In this document: in pieces, positions 15,574 through 26,022 of the stretch | Layout of the letters: the number at the start of each line of letters is the position of its first letter | Position numbering within the stretch: position 1 is the stretch's first letter | Origin: an uncultured Prevotella sp. | Lineage (GTDB): Bacteria; Bacteroidota; Bacteroidia; Bacteroidales; Bacteroidaceae | NCBI GenBank assembly: GCA_934281565.1 | Contig: CAKQXI010000015.1 | Coordinates: forward strand, 1-29,579 | Length of the DNA stretch: 29,579 nucleotides | Direction: 5' to 3' | Notes under the pieces: model-generated | Databases searched by the model: none | The model's input: the letters and a program-made list of their open reading frames with translations, nothing else | Told to the model about the DNA's origin: nothing | Translations under genes and position numbers: made by a program

Positions 15574-15582
15574 TATCTTTGC
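15574..15582 (+). promoter_or_regulatory. -7 box for the DUF5686 gene
   Basis: TATCTTTGC matches TAnnTTTGY, 44 bases before the ATG at 15627. The -33 region (TCTG near 15550) is a poor match. It faces away from the lipid-cluster promoter. Confidence 0.55.
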
Positions 15583-15626
15583 ACGCGATTATGAAGAATT
15601 TAGGTATTAATATTTAAAGAGATTCG

Positions 15627-18185
15627 ATGAAGGATATAAAAAAGCTGAAGAGAATATTCGTGACTTTTCTCATGCTTGTGTTATGCTCGTTGCAGATGCT
15701 TGCCCAACAAAATATAACGGGGCGTGTCATAGATGACGATGGTTTTGCTGTTTCTTATGCCAGTGTACAGTATAAGGGACATAAAATCGCTGTGTCGAGC
15801 GATAGTGAGGGTAAGTTTACCATAGAGAAGCATCCTGGATGGATGCTGACAGTGAGTGCATTGAGCTATAAGACACAAACGGTGAAAGTGGATGCCAATA
15901 CTTCTTTCTTGGAGATAAAGATGAAAGACGATAGTCATAAGTTGAGCGAGGTAGTGGTGAAGACCAAGCGTGGCAAGTATAAACGCAAGGATAACCCTGC
16001 CGTGGAATTGATGCGCCGTGTCATAGCTGCTAAGAAAAAGACTGACTTGACTAATTATCCTTATTATAGATATGACAGGTATCAAAAGATAACATTGGCT
16101 CTCAACGATTTGAAGCCAGAACAACTGGAAAGTAAGTTCTTCAAGAAACGCCAGTATCTTTTGGACCAAGTGGAGACTTCTCCTTATAATGATAAGCTCA
16201 CCTTGCCTGTAAGCATTGATGAGACAGTGTCCCAACATATCTACCGTAAGAATCCTAAGAGCGAGAAAGATATTATCAAGGGACAACAGAGCAATGGTAT
16301 TGGACAAGTTATCCAGACTGGTGAAATCCTTAATACGACACTCAAGGAGGTCTTTACCGATGTGGACATCTATGATGACTATGTGAGGCTTTTGCAATAT
16401 CCTTTTCCATCACCTCTTGGAAGAACGGCAATATCGTTCTACCATTATTATATAGAGGACACAGTATATGTAGACCGTGATCTCTGCTATCATTTACAGT
16501 TTATCCCAGCCAATACACAGGACTTTGGCTTCCGTGGTGAGTTGTATGTGCTGGCTGATAGCACGCTTCATGTGAAAAAGTGTAATCTTTATATGCCTCA
16601 CAACAGTGATGTCAACTGGGTGACGGATATGAAGATAGAACAGGAATATACAAAGTTGGATAATGGCGAGTGGGTGCTTACCAAGGATGATATGATAGCG
16701 GAGCTTCATGTCAACAAAGTCTTGCAAGATTTGCTCGTTGTGCGAAATACACGACTTACGGACTATGCTTTCGATGACTTGCCGCGTAATCTATTCAAAG
16801 GTAAGGCGAAAGTGCGACATGACATTGATGCCATGAACCGTGACGAGGCTTATTGGAACAAGTATCGACAAGTAGACTTGACGAAAAGTGAGTCGTCCAT
16901 GGATAGTTTCATTCATCGCATGGAGAATTCCAAGGGCTTCAAATGGATAATCTTTGGTATCAAGGCTTTGTTGGAGAATTATGTGGAAGTGGGTGCAAAG
17001 GAAGGCGAGCGTAGCAAGTTCGACCTGGGACCAGTCAATACCTATATATCCAAGAACTATGTAGATGGCATTCGTTTGCGTTTGGCTGGTCGTACAATGG
17101 CGGCACTTAATCCTCATTTCTTCTGGAATGGCTATGGGGCATACGGTACAAAGAGCCATGAATGGTATACGGGTCATGTGTTCACTTATTCGTTGAATAA
17201 GAAAAAGAACAGTCCTTTTGAGTTCCCAATGCGCAACATCACTTTCGAGGTAGCTCGTGATGTTATGTCACCTGCGGATGATAACCTCCTTCATAACAAG
17301 GATAATATCTTCATGACTTTCCGTGCAACGACACAAGATGAGATGTTCCTCTATCATCGTCAAAAGTTGGGCTTTGTCTATGAGACGGATTGGGGACTCC
17401 GCTTCAATACAAGTCTTCGTCTCCAGAGCAATAGGACCGTGGGCAATCTGCACTATTATAAATTGGATGGCTCTGAGGTGAAGAAGATACGTATGACTGA
17501 TTTTAGTATAGGGCTTAATTATAACCCAGGTGTGACCTATGTCAATACCAAACAACAACGCTTGCCTATCAATCTTGATAGTCCAGAGATAGGGCTTTCA
17601 CATACGATGGGTTTCAATGGCTTTATGGGCGGTCAGTTCAAGAGCAACATCACCAAGCTCAGCATTTATAAGCGTCAATGGTTAGGTAGCTGGGGTTACC
17701 TCGATTTCCATGCTGTCGGGCAGATGCAATGGAACAAGGTACCGTTCCCAATGCTTATCCAGCCACCTGTCAACCTCTCTTATATCGAGCAAGAGGGAAC
17801 CGTCAGTTTGATGAAAGACTGGGAGTTCTTGAACGACCAACAGGTATTCTGGTCATTGGCATGGGATATGAACGGTAAGCTACTAAACCGTATTCCACTC
17901 ATCAAGAAGCTCAAGTGGCGTGAATGGTTTGGTGTCAAGGGTGTATGGGGGCATTTGACAGATAAGAATAATCCATATTTGGCAAAGAACCAGAATGTTC
18001 CTGACCTATATAAGTTCCCAAAGAACTCTCATGTGATGAACAACACGCCTTACTGGGAGTGTGTGGCAGGCTTACATAATATCTTCAAGTTCTTTTCCGT
18101 GGAGTATGTGCGCCGTCTCACTTATCTCAATAACGAGGGCATAGACAAGTGGGGCATTCGATTCGGATTTATGATGTCGTTCTGA
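15627..18185 (+). CDS. DUF5686 outer-membrane protein with N-terminal carboxypeptidase-like domain
   Basis: 852 residues. A signal peptide (IFVTFLMLVLCSLQMLAQ) is followed by a CarboxypepD_reg-like beta-sandwich (ITGRVIDDDGFAVSYASVQY to about residue 110, ending LSEVVVKTKR), then a long DUF5686 region. The C-terminal half has alternating beta-strands and ends RLTYLNNEGIDKWGIRFGFMMSF, with a terminal aromatic as in outer-membrane barrels. It resembles a TonB-dependent receptor without a plug and has no SusD partner. Function unknown. A response-regulator gene follows after 39 bases. Confidence 0.85.
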   Translation: MKDIKKLKRIFVTFLMLVLCSLQMLAQQNITGRVIDDDGFAVSYASVQYKGHKIAVSSDSEGKFTIEKHPGWMLTVSALSYKTQTVKVDANTSFLEIKMKDDSHKLSEVVVKTKRGKYKRKDNPAVELMRRVIAAKKKTDLTNYPYYRYDRYQKITLALNDLKPEQLESKFFKKRQYLLDQVETSPYNDKLTLPVSIDETVSQHIYRKNPKSEKDIIKGQQSNGIGQVIQTGEILNTTLKEVFTDVDIYDDYVRLLQYPFPSPLGRTAISFYHYYIEDTVYVDRDLCYHLQFIPANTQDFGFRGELYVLADSTLHVKKCNLYMPHNSDVNWVTDMKIEQEYTKLDNGEWVLTKDDMIAELHVNKVLQDLLVVRNTRLTDYAFDDLPRNLFKGKAKVRHDIDAMNRDEAYWNKYRQVDLTKSESSMDSFIHRMENSKGFKWIIFGIKALLENYVEVGAKEGERSKFDLGPVNTYISKNYVDGIRLRLAGRTMAALNPHFFWNGYGAYGTKSHEWYTGHVFTYSLNKKKNSPFEFPMRNITFEVARDVMSPADDNLLHNKDNIFMTFRATTQDEMFLYHRQKLGFVYETDWGLRFNTSLRLQSNRTVGNLHYYKLDGSEVKKIRMTDFSIGLNYNPGVTYVNTKQQRLPINLDSPEIGLSHTMGFNGFMGGQFKSNITKLSIYKRQWLGSWGYLDFHAVGQMQWNKVPFPMLIQPPVNLSYIEQEGTVSLMKDWEFLNDQQVFWSLAWDMNGKLLNRIPLIKKLKWREWFGVKGVWGHLTDKNNPYLAKNQNVPDLYKFPKNSHVMNNTPYWECVAGLHNIFKFFSVEYVRRLTYLNNEGIDKWGIRFGFMMSF

Positions 18186-18224
18186 TGGGATAGGCAAGGA
18201 ACCAACATAATAATACTATAAACT

Positions 18225-18863
18225 ATGAGAATACTGTTAGCTGATAAACAAGACATCACTCGTGCTGGATTGACCTATATTGTTCAGCAGATAGAAGGAG
18301 TTGAATGTAAGTACACTGAAGACAAGGCGGAATTGATGCTCGCTTTGAGAAAAGACGATGATGCGGTGGTGATACTCGATTACACCCTCTTTGACATCAA
18401 TGATGCCGATGAGTTACTCATCCTCAACCAGCGTTTCCCCCATGTACGTTGGTTGCTTTTCAGTGAGGATTTAAGTCCTGATTTTGTGCGTGTCTTGATA
18501 GCCAGCAGTATGCAGTTCAGTATATTGATGAAAGAATGTCCTTTGCCAGAAATCCGAGAGGCAATCAATTATGCCATTCATGGCAATCGTTTTATTTGCC
18601 AGCGCATGACCGAGGTTCTTCTTGCTCCTTCTCATGACAGGGAGGAGAAGATAAACCTTACTAAGACCGAGACGGAAATCCTGAAAGACATCGCTTTAGG
18701 GATGACGACAAAGGAGATAGCCGAGAAGCGTTTTTCCAGTTTCCATACCGTCAATACCCACCGCAAGAACATCTTCCGAAAGTTAGGTGTCAATAATGTG
18801 CATGAGGCAACCAAGTATGCCCTTCGTGCAGGACTTGTAGACTCTGCGGAATATTATATCTAA
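18225..18863 (+). CDS. LuxR/NarL-type response regulator
   Basis: 212 residues: a receiver domain (1-120) and a LuxR helix-turn-helix (about 145-205, LTKTETEILKDIALGMTTKE, FHTVNTHRKNIFRKLGV). The phosphoacceptor is D52 (VVILDYTL) and the conserved lysine is K103. The usual acidic pair is reduced to ADK (only D7), so metal binding or phosphorylation may be weak. It sits 20 bases before a hybrid two-component regulator and 39 after the DUF5686 gene; no separate histidine kinase for it is seen. Confidence 0.85.
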   Translation: MRILLADKQDITRAGLTYIVQQIEGVECKYTEDKAELMLALRKDDDAVVILDYTLFDINDADELLILNQRFPHVRWLLFSEDLSPDFVRVLIASSMQFSILMKECPLPEIREAINYAIHGNRFICQRMTEVLLAPSHDREEKINLTKTETEILKDIALGMTTKEIAEKRFSSFHTVNTHRKNIFRKLGVNNVHEATKYALRAGLVDSAEYYI

Positions 18864-18883
18864 GCCCTTTTAATACATCTAAT

Positions 18884-21800
18884 ATGATGATAACGATACC
18901 GAAAAAAATGCATTGGAAAAGGAAAACCTATGTCTTGATAGGTATTTCCCTTTTGTTGATAAAACCTTTCCTATTGAGTGCCTCCGTCAAGAATGTGGAG
19001 TTTAACGTATTGGTCAATCGGGATGGACTCAGTAATAGCCAGGTTAATGCAATCTTACAAGATGACAAAGGATTTATATGGTTGGGAACGCAAGCGGGTC
19101 TCAACCGTTTTGATGGTTTCCGTATCAAGACTTTTTTATATAATAATGTAGATAAACATTCCTTGTTGAACAATTCCATTGATGACATTCAACAAGATTA
19201 CCAAGGCAATCTATGGGTTCATACACCCGTAGGATATTGTATTTATAACTATGAGAAAGAACAATTCAATCGCAATATAGATGCTTGGCTAAAGCCCATG
19301 GGCATTACGGGCAAGGTCAGCAAAGTCTTTATAGATTCCCAGAAGAATATGTGGCTAGTCGTTTCTGGCAAGGGATGTTATTTCCTTGATACAAGAACGA
19401 TGAAGACCCATATGTTTGCTTTCTCTTTGAGAAAAGGTGCGATGCCTTATAAGGAAGTAAGTAACATAAGAGAAGTGAATGGTACCGTTGTCTTGTCTTT
19501 TGTCAATGGAACTTTGGCACGCTTAGATGGTTTGCATCGGCGTGTCGTGTGGGTCAATGATTATTTGCCAAACCAATTCCATTTGAAAGATGATGGGGCG
19601 TTTATCTCTATAGATAGCCACAACAATTATTGGGTGACAACCAACGGTCGTACGTTTATCTATGCGGTGGCACAAAGGAAGTGGTATGTAAGCATGGTTG
19701 ATTTCCTCAAGTCACAAGGTATCATGATGCCAATCAATAAGGAGTTCTTGATACGTGACATGGTCAATGGAAAGGATGGGAGCCTGTGGATTGCCACCGA
19801 CCATGATGGTTTGGTGATATTGGATTATACAAGTAAGTCGTGTCACCAATATTTGAAAGGGCAAGAACAAAAAGGCGCACTTCCGGACAATGCCTTGCAA
19901 CGACTCTATGTAGACAAGAACGGTGCGGTATGGATTGGCACCTATAAGAATGGCGTTGCATTCTATTCTCCATCGTTTACAAGGTTCTCTACGATAGAAC
20001 TTGGTGATGTATGTACCATCACACAGGATAAGCAAGGCAATATCTGGTGTGGCACTAACGATGCTGGTATTGTTTGTTATAATCCCAAGACAAGGCAGAT
20101 AGTGCGTTATGGCAAGGAAAAGACTGGTTTGAGGTCGGATGTCGTGGTGAGCAGTGTTACGTTGAAAGACGGTACGATGTATTTTGGTACATTCAATGGA
20201 GGCATGGCAAGGTATAAGGATGGACATTGGAAATCATACGATGCCAATAGTGGAGGATTGGCAAGCAATAGCATTTGGAGTCTTTCTTCCTATCAGGATG
20301 TCAACTCCGAGAAATTGCTTGTTGCAACATTGGGTGGAGGCTTCCAGGTCATGGATACACAAACGGAGAGGTTTACCACTTATGACACTTCCAATTCGCA
20401 ATTACCGTCCAATTACCTCAACTCTGTTAGCTTGATGAAAAATCATCAAGTGTTGATAGGTCATTCCCAGAACTTTTCGGTGATGGACTTGCGCACTCAT
20501 CGGTTCACCAATTATAATAGCACCAAGGATGGGCGTACCTTTGTAAGTCCTTCGGTCAATGATGCCATCATGGATAGTCGTGGTATATTTTGGTTGGCAA
20601 CTCCTGCAGGCATCACCATGTATGATCCTCATAGTGGGCAAATGGAATGGATTAATGAGTTGAATGGAACCCAAGGTGCTGTTGGATGCTCTATTATAGA
20701 GGGTAAAGACCAGACGATATGGCTAATCTCGGAGTTTATTGTCACTCATGTGAAACTTACCAAGGACGAAGAAGGTAAGTGGGACTTAAGCATGATAAGT
20801 TATAATAACTTGGACGGTTTGCAAGACAAGCAATTTAATTATCGTTCAGCGTTCTTGGCTATCAACGGGGATATAATCTTGGGTGGTCAGAATGGCATCA
20901 ATATCATTCATCCACAGGTCGACCGTCGTATCCAAAGGAAAGCCAAGGCACTTTTTAGTGGTTTGGTTCTTTTCGACCATCCTTTGAAAGCAGGTGAGGA
21001 ATATGAGGGAAAGGTTGTGCTTAATCGAGCACTCGACTTTTGTCGTGAGCTTGATTTGAGTTATAAGGACAATGCCTTTACGATACAATTGGCATCCAGC
21101 GATGTCGTAGTCCCAGCTCGTTGTCGTTTCCTCTATCGTATGGAGGGAGTGACGGATAAGTGGTTGATGACGGCAAATGGTCGTCCTGAGGTAACGTTTG
21201 CCAATCTTTCATCGGGCTGTTATACGTTGCAAGTGAAAGTGGTGAATGGCGATGGAACGGTCAATGACGAGATAAGCGAACTAAAGATACGTGTTCGTCC
21301 TCCTTTCTATTTGTCCAATTGGGCTATCCTTATCTATTTTCTTCTTATTTGTGGCATCCTTTATGTATGTCGCAAACGAATGTTGGAGAAAGAGCGTGAG
21401 AAGTTTGAGCATGAGAGGATGGAGGAGAACATTCGCAAGACAAAGGAGCTGAACGAATTGAAACTTAACTTCTTCACTAATGTGAGCCATGAGCTTCGTA
21501 CTCCCTTGACGCTCATCATCTCCCCTTTGACGAGTATGTTGAAAGAAGAAAGTGATGAGAGAAAGAAGCGTAAGTTGGAGTTGATACATCGTAATGCCAC
21601 TCGCTTGTTGGCATTGGTCAACCAGATACTCGATTTTCGTAAATTTGACCAAGGCAAGGAGAAGTTGGTGCTGTCTCGTATGGACATCGTTTCTTTTGTC
21701 AATAGTGTTTGTGGCTCGTTCCATGCCTTGGGCAATGACAAGGTTGCTTTGTCGTTTCACTCAACGTTGCCCAAGCTCTTGATGTCGTTTGATGCCGACA

Positions 21801-22960
21801 AGGTAGGCAAGATAGTCAATAACCTTTTGAGCAATGCCTATAAGTTTACGCCAGATGGAGGAAAGATAACCGTGACCCTTGATGTTGTCTTACGACAAGA
21901 GGTAGAGGGAAGAAAGCATGATATGCTGCGTATCAAAGTAGCAGATACAGGAAAGGGCATCAGTGATGAGGAAAAGCAACATATATTTGAACGCTTCTAC
22001 CAAGTGAATGGTACGGAGATGCAACCATTCGGAGGTAGTGGCATAGGATTAAATCTTGTCAAGAAGTTTACTAAGTTGCATGGTGGAGAGGTAACCGTGG
22101 AAGATAATCCAGAGGGAGGAACTATCTTCATCGTAGATTTACCAATAGACCAAGTGATGCCTATCCCGATGGAGAAGCAACCTGTATCCCGCCAACCATC
22201 CTCTACCAAGAAGTGTACATTGCTCTTGGTTGATGATAGTGACGATTTTCGAGAGTTCATGCGTGATGTCTTGGTCGATTATCAAGTGGTGGAGGCTATC
22301 AATGGGCAAGATGCTTGGCAAAAGATTATCGAGCATCGTCCTGATGTGATACTCAGCGATGTCATGATGCCCGTGATGGACGGCAATGAACTATGCAAAT
22401 TGGTCAAGGGCAATCCAGATACGGCATCCATTCCTTTTGTCATGCTTACGGCTCGATTGGCGCAAGAGCATAAGATGAAAGGACTGGAGAGTGGTGCGGA
22501 CGACTATATCACCAAGCCTTTTGATGTCGATATGCTCAATCTTCATATCAAGAATTTATTGAGATTGTCCAATCCATCTACTTTCCCTGATGCACAAGAG
22601 ACGGTAGAGAAAGAATATACCATGAGCGAGGGAGATAAGAAGTTTATCGCCTCGGTGGATGCTTATATACAAGACAACATGAGCAATCCTGATACCTCGG
22701 TAGAGAATATGAGTGCCCATCTTTATATCTCTCGTGTCCAGCTTTATAAGCGCATGGTGTCTTTGACAGGTACCACGCCATCGGAGTATCTACGTGCCAA
22801 GCGTATCAAGCGTGCCGAAGAATTGTTGCGTACAGGTGATTTCACCATTAGTGAGATAGCCTATCGTGTAGGCTTCAACAATCCACGCTATTTCTCTAAG
22901 TATTTCCAAGAGACTTATGGCATGACACCATCCCAATACAAGAAGAAAATATTCAAATAA
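18884..22960 (+). CDS. Hybrid two-component system regulator (HTCS)
   Basis: 1358 residues. Signal or anchor segment, then a periplasmic sensor of Reg_prop beta-propeller repeats (DDKGFIWLGTQAGLNRFDGF, DKNGAVWIGTYKNGV and others), a Y_Y_Y domain, a membrane helix at about 812-830, HisKA with H869 (NVSHELRTPLT), HATPase (NLLSNAYKFTPDGGK, DTGKGIS), a receiver with D1159 (DVILSDVMMPVMDG) and a C-terminal AraC helix-turn-helix (ISEIAYRVGFNNPRYFSKYF). All catalytic residues appear present. HTCS proteins sense oligosaccharides in the periplasm and activate the adjacent utilisation locus, here probably the GH31-GH2 pair. MHWKRK at 18908 is an alternative start. Confidence 0.93.
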   Translation: MMITIPKKMHWKRKTYVLIGISLLLIKPFLLSASVKNVEFNVLVNRDGLSNSQVNAILQDDKGFIWLGTQAGLNRFDGFRIKTFLYNNVDKHSLLNNSIDDIQQDYQGNLWVHTPVGYCIYNYEKEQFNRNIDAWLKPMGITGKVSKVFIDSQKNMWLVVSGKGCYFLDTRTMKTHMFAFSLRKGAMPYKEVSNIREVNGTVVLSFVNGTLARLDGLHRRVVWVNDYLPNQFHLKDDGAFISIDSHNNYWVTTNGRTFIYAVAQRKWYVSMVDFLKSQGIMMPINKEFLIRDMVNGKDGSLWIATDHDGLVILDYTSKSCHQYLKGQEQKGALPDNALQRLYVDKNGAVWIGTYKNGVAFYSPSFTRFSTIELGDVCTITQDKQGNIWCGTNDAGIVCYNPKTRQIVRYGKEKTGLRSDVVVSSVTLKDGTMYFGTFNGGMARYKDGHWKSYDANSGGLASNSIWSLSSYQDVNSEKLLVATLGGGFQVMDTQTERFTTYDTSNSQLPSNYLNSVSLMKNHQVLIGHSQNFSVMDLRTHRFTNYNSTKDGRTFVSPSVNDAIMDSRGIFWLATPAGITMYDPHSGQMEWINELNGTQGAVGCSIIEGKDQTIWLISEFIVTHVKLTKDEEGKWDLSMISYNNLDGLQDKQFNYRSAFLAINGDIILGGQNGINIIHPQVDRRIQRKAKALFSGLVLFDHPLKAGEEYEGKVVLNRALDFCRELDLSYKDNAFTIQLASSDVVVPARCRFLYRMEGVTDKWLMTANGRPEVTFANLSSGCYTLQVKVVNGDGTVNDEISELKIRVRPPFYLSNWAILIYFLLICGILYVCRKRMLEKEREKFEHERMEENIRKTKELNELKLNFFTNVSHELRTPLTLIISPLTSMLKEESDERKKRKLELIHRNATRLLALVNQILDFRKFDQGKEKLVLSRMDIVSFVNSVCGSFHALGNDKVALSFHSTLPKLLMSFDADKVGKIVNNLLSNAYKFTPDGGKITVTLDVVLRQEVEGRKHDMLRIKVADTGKGISDEEKQHIFERFYQVNGTEMQPFGGSGIGLNLVKKFTKLHGGEVTVEDNPEGGTIFIVDLPIDQVMPIPMEKQPVSRQPSSTKKCTLLLVDDSDDFREFMRDVLVDYQVVEAINGQDAWQKIIEHRPDVILSDVMMPVMDGNELCKLVKGNPDTASIPFVMLTARLAQEHKMKGLESGADDYITKPFDVDMLNLHIKNLLRLSNPSTFPDAQETVEKEYTMSEGDKKFIASVDAYIQDNMSNPDTSVENMSAHLYISRVQLYKRMVSLTGTTPSEYLRAKRIKRAEELLRTGDFTISEIAYRVGFNNPRYFSKYFQETYGMTPSQYKKKIFK

Positions 22961-23039
22961 GTACATTTTTTGACGATAGATTAACATTTGATACCCATAT
23001 TGAAAACAAAAGAGTACAATGGATATACAGAATAATGCC

Positions 23040-23048
23040 TATCTTTGC
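23040..23048 (+). promoter_or_regulatory. -7 box of the GH31-GH2 operon
   Basis: TATCTTTGC, 20 bases before the ATG at 23069. No TTTG at -33, as expected for a promoter needing an activator such as the HTCS upstream. The 79 bases between the HTCS stop and this box are AT-rich; I could not define an operator. Confidence 0.55.
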
Positions 23049-23068
23049 GGCATAAATTTCTGTTAAAC

Positions 23069-26020
23069 ATGAAACTAACTAAAACATTTATCATTTCAGC
23101 AATGCTGTTGATGGGTGCAATGGAAGCATCTTCGGCAGGATTTAAGCAAAACGGTAACTATCTTACCGTACAGTTAGGGCAAAGCCAGAACGGACCAACC
23201 CAAGTTCGCCTCCAAGTTGTAGGGGATAAGATAATCCGTGTCCAGGCAACCGCCGAAACGTCCTTTCGTGACAAGCAAAGCCTGATAATCGTTCCTCAGG
23301 CAAGTTATTCCAATTACAAGGTAGAAGAACAATCACCTTACCTCGTTGTTACTACGGCATCCATGCGTGCAGTGCTCAATGAGAACACAGGGCATATTGC
23401 TTTCTACGACCATGCAGGCAATCTTCTTCTTAATGAGGTAGCCCAGGGTGGAAAGACATTCAAGCCTTTCACCGTACCAGACCGTGAGATAGGAGTGGAC
23501 ATAGCCAAAGTGCCAGAAGCCAAGAAACATGGTTGGTCATGGCGTGCCCTGTTCGATAGCCCAGCCAATGAGGCGTTCTATGGTCTTGGTCAGCACCAGA
23601 GCGAGGAACTCAACATGAAAGGCAAGAACGAGGACCTCTTCCAGTATAATACCAAGGTAAGTGTGCCCTTTGTGGTTTCCAACAAGAACTATGGCATCCT
23701 CTGGGATACTTATTCATATTGCCGTTGGGGCAATCCCGAAGATTATCTCCAGTTGAACCGTGCTTTCAAGCTCTATGACAAAGACGGCAAGGCTGGTCAG
23801 CTCACGGGTACATACGTTGCCAAGGATGGGCATAAGATAGTACGTGGTGAAGACAGCATCTACTTTGAGTATGCGATGCCTGAGACATCGGAGATATGTA
23901 ACCAGACCGACAAGGGCGGTATCCAGAACCTCCCCAAGGGCTTTGCCTTGAATGGCTCAAAAGTAGTATATGAGGGCTATGTTGAGGCTCCTGCCAATAG
24001 CTTCTATCAGTTCATCCTCTACTACGCTGGATACATGAAGATATATATAGACGGCAAGTTGGTTGTCCCAGAGCGTTGGCGCACGGCATGGAACCCTAAT
24101 TCCTATAAGTTTACCGCTCCCATCTCCAAGGGCGTGAAGACACCTATCCGCATTGAGTGGAAGCCAGATGGCGATGTTTCTTATTGTGGACTTCGTGTCG
24201 CCTCACCTCGTTCGGAGGCAGAGAAGAACCAGCTAAGCATCTGGAGTGAGATGTCTCCCGACATGGACTACTATTTCATCGCAGGCAAGAACATGGACGA
24301 GGTAATCAGTGGCTATCGTACATTGACGGGCAAGGCTCCTGTCTATCCTAAGTGGGTCCTTGGTTTCTGGCAAAGTCGTGAGCGTTATCAAAGCAGTGAG
24401 GACATCGAAAGCAACTTGAAGAAGTTCCGTGACCTCCACATCCCTGTCGATAACATCGTACAGGACTGGAACTATTGGCCTCTCGATTCATGGGGAAGCC
24501 ATGAGTTTGAGTCCTCACGTTATCCCAATCCACAAGCCATGTTGGATAGTGTCCATGCCATGAATGGCCGTTTCATGATTTCTGTATGGCCTAAGTTCTA
24601 TGACACGGTCAAGAACTACAAGGAGCTTGATGCCAAGGGATGGATGTATCATCAAGCCATCAAGGACGACATCCACGATTGGTTAGGTTTCCGAGGCTCA
24701 TTCTATGACGCTTATGATGCTGGTGCTCGCAAGATGTTCTGGCGCCAGATGGACGAGAACCTTTATACGAAGTATAAGTATGGCGTAGATGCCTGGTGGA
24801 TGGATGCCTCGGAGCCTAATGTCCGTGATTGTACCCCGATGTGGTATCGCAAGGCTCTCTCTGGTCCTACGGCACTTGGCACTTCCACGGAGTATTTCAA
24901 TGCTTATAGCATCGTGAATGCGGATGCCATCTATCATGGTCAGCGTTCCGTCAATCCTAATCAGCGTGTATTCCTCTTGACACGTTCGGGCTTCGCTGGT
25001 GAGCAACGTTATAGCACCGCTACATGGTCGGGCGACATAGCGACACGATGGGAGGATATGCGTGCCCAGATGACGGCTGGCTTGAACTACTCCATGGCTG
25101 GTCTTCCTTTCTGGGGCATGGACCAAGGCGGTTTTTGTGTAGAGAACCGTTATGTTGCAGCCCAACAAGAGTTTGACAAGACAGGCGTAGAGAACAGCGA
25201 CTTGAAAGAGTGGCGTGAGTTGCAAGCTCGTTGGAATGAGTTTGGTTGCTTCGTTCCTCTCTATCGTACCCATGGTCAATGGCCTTTGCGTGAGGTTTGG
25301 AACATTGCTCCAGCCGACCACAAGGCTTACAAGGCTATCGTGTTCTACGACAAGCTCCGCTATCGTTTGATGCCTTACCTTTATAGCATGGCTGGTATGG
25401 TTCACTTAAAGGACTACACCATGATGCGTGGTTTGGTGATGGACTTTAATGGTGACGACAATGTTCTCGACATCAAGGACCAGTGGATGTTTGGTCCAGC
25501 CTTGATGGCTTGCCCTGTGGGTGAGTATCAGAAATATACCCGCAATGTATATCTCCCTAAGCAAAAGGGCTGGTATGATTTCTATACAGGCAAGCATTAT
25601 GCTGGTGGTGAGACCATCATGGCAGATGCTCCATACGAGAAGATACCTGTGTTTGTTCCAGAAGGTGCAATTCTTCCTGTTGGTCCTGAGATGGAATGGA
25701 GCGACCAGAAGAAGCCTGAGCTTATCGACCTTTATGTCTATGCAGGCAAGGACGGTGAGTTCACTCTTTACGAGGACGAGGGCACTAACTACAATTACGA
25801 AAAGGGCAAGTATGCTACCATCGACATCAAGTACGATGATGCCCAGAAGACGCTTACCATAGGCAATCGCAAGGGTAGTTTCGACGGTATGCTCCAGAGT
25901 CGTCGCTTCAATGTTGTCCTTGTGAATGAACACAGCAACCAAGGCATCAGCCTTGCCAATGCTCCTAAGGGCAAGATGGTGAAGTATGCAGGCAAGCAGG
26001 TTGTTGTCAAACTCAAGTAA
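23069..26020 (+). CDS. GH31 alpha-glycosidase with PA14 domain (alpha-xylosidase-like)
   Basis: 983 residues from MKLTKTF, with a signal peptide (FIISAMLLMGAMEASSAG). An N-terminal GH31 sandwich is followed by a PA14-like insert (about 300-380: YEGYVEAPANSFYQFILYYA, IYIDGKLV), the catalytic barrel and C-terminal sandwiches. The nucleophile is D579 in WWMDASEPN and the acid/base is D656 in WSGDIATRW. The PA14 insert is a feature of BoGH31A, the xyloglucan alpha-xylosidase of Bacteroides ovatus, so removal of alpha-xylose from xyloglucan oligosaccharides is likely; alpha-glucosidase is possible. An upstream TTG at 23045 also gives an open frame but lies inside the -7 promoter element. It is followed after 2 bases by the GH2 gene. 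Confidence 0.88.
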   Translation: MKLTKTFIISAMLLMGAMEASSAGFKQNGNYLTVQLGQSQNGPTQVRLQVVGDKIIRVQATAETSFRDKQSLIIVPQASYSNYKVEEQSPYLVVTTASMRAVLNENTGHIAFYDHAGNLLLNEVAQGGKTFKPFTVPDREIGVDIAKVPEAKKHGWSWRALFDSPANEAFYGLGQHQSEELNMKGKNEDLFQYNTKVSVPFVVSNKNYGILWDTYSYCRWGNPEDYLQLNRAFKLYDKDGKAGQLTGTYVAKDGHKIVRGEDSIYFEYAMPETSEICNQTDKGGIQNLPKGFALNGSKVVYEGYVEAPANSFYQFILYYAGYMKIYIDGKLVVPERWRTAWNPNSYKFTAPISKGVKTPIRIEWKPDGDVSYCGLRVASPRSEAEKNQLSIWSEMSPDMDYYFIAGKNMDEVISGYRTLTGKAPVYPKWVLGFWQSRERYQSSEDIESNLKKFRDLHIPVDNIVQDWNYWPLDSWGSHEFESSRYPNPQAMLDSVHAMNGRFMISVWPKFYDTVKNYKELDAKGWMYHQAIKDDIHDWLGFRGSFYDAYDAGARKMFWRQMDENLYTKYKYGVDAWWMDASEPNVRDCTPMWYRKALSGPTALGTSTEYFNAYSIVNADAIYHGQRSVNPNQRVFLLTRSGFAGEQRYSTATWSGDIATRWEDMRAQMTAGLNYSMAGLPFWGMDQGGFCVENRYVAAQQEFDKTGVENSDLKEWRELQARWNEFGCFVPLYRTHGQWPLREVWNIAPADHKAYKAIVFYDKLRYRLMPYLYSMAGMVHLKDYTMMRGLVMDFNGDDNVLDIKDQWMFGPALMACPVGEYQKYTRNVYLPKQKGWYDFYTGKHYAGGETIMADAPYEKIPVFVPEGAILPVGPEMEWSDQKKPELIDLYVYAGKDGEFTLYEDEGTNYNYEKGKYATIDIKYDDAQKTLTIGNRKGSFDGMLQSRRFNVVLVNEHSNQGISLANAPKGKMVKYAGKQVVVKLK

Positions 26021-26022
26021 TC

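Noticed and set aside
23045..23068. TTG start extending the GH31 gene by 8 residues
   Set aside because: The TTG lies inside the -7 box TATCTTTGC; the ATG at 23069 begins a normal signal peptide.
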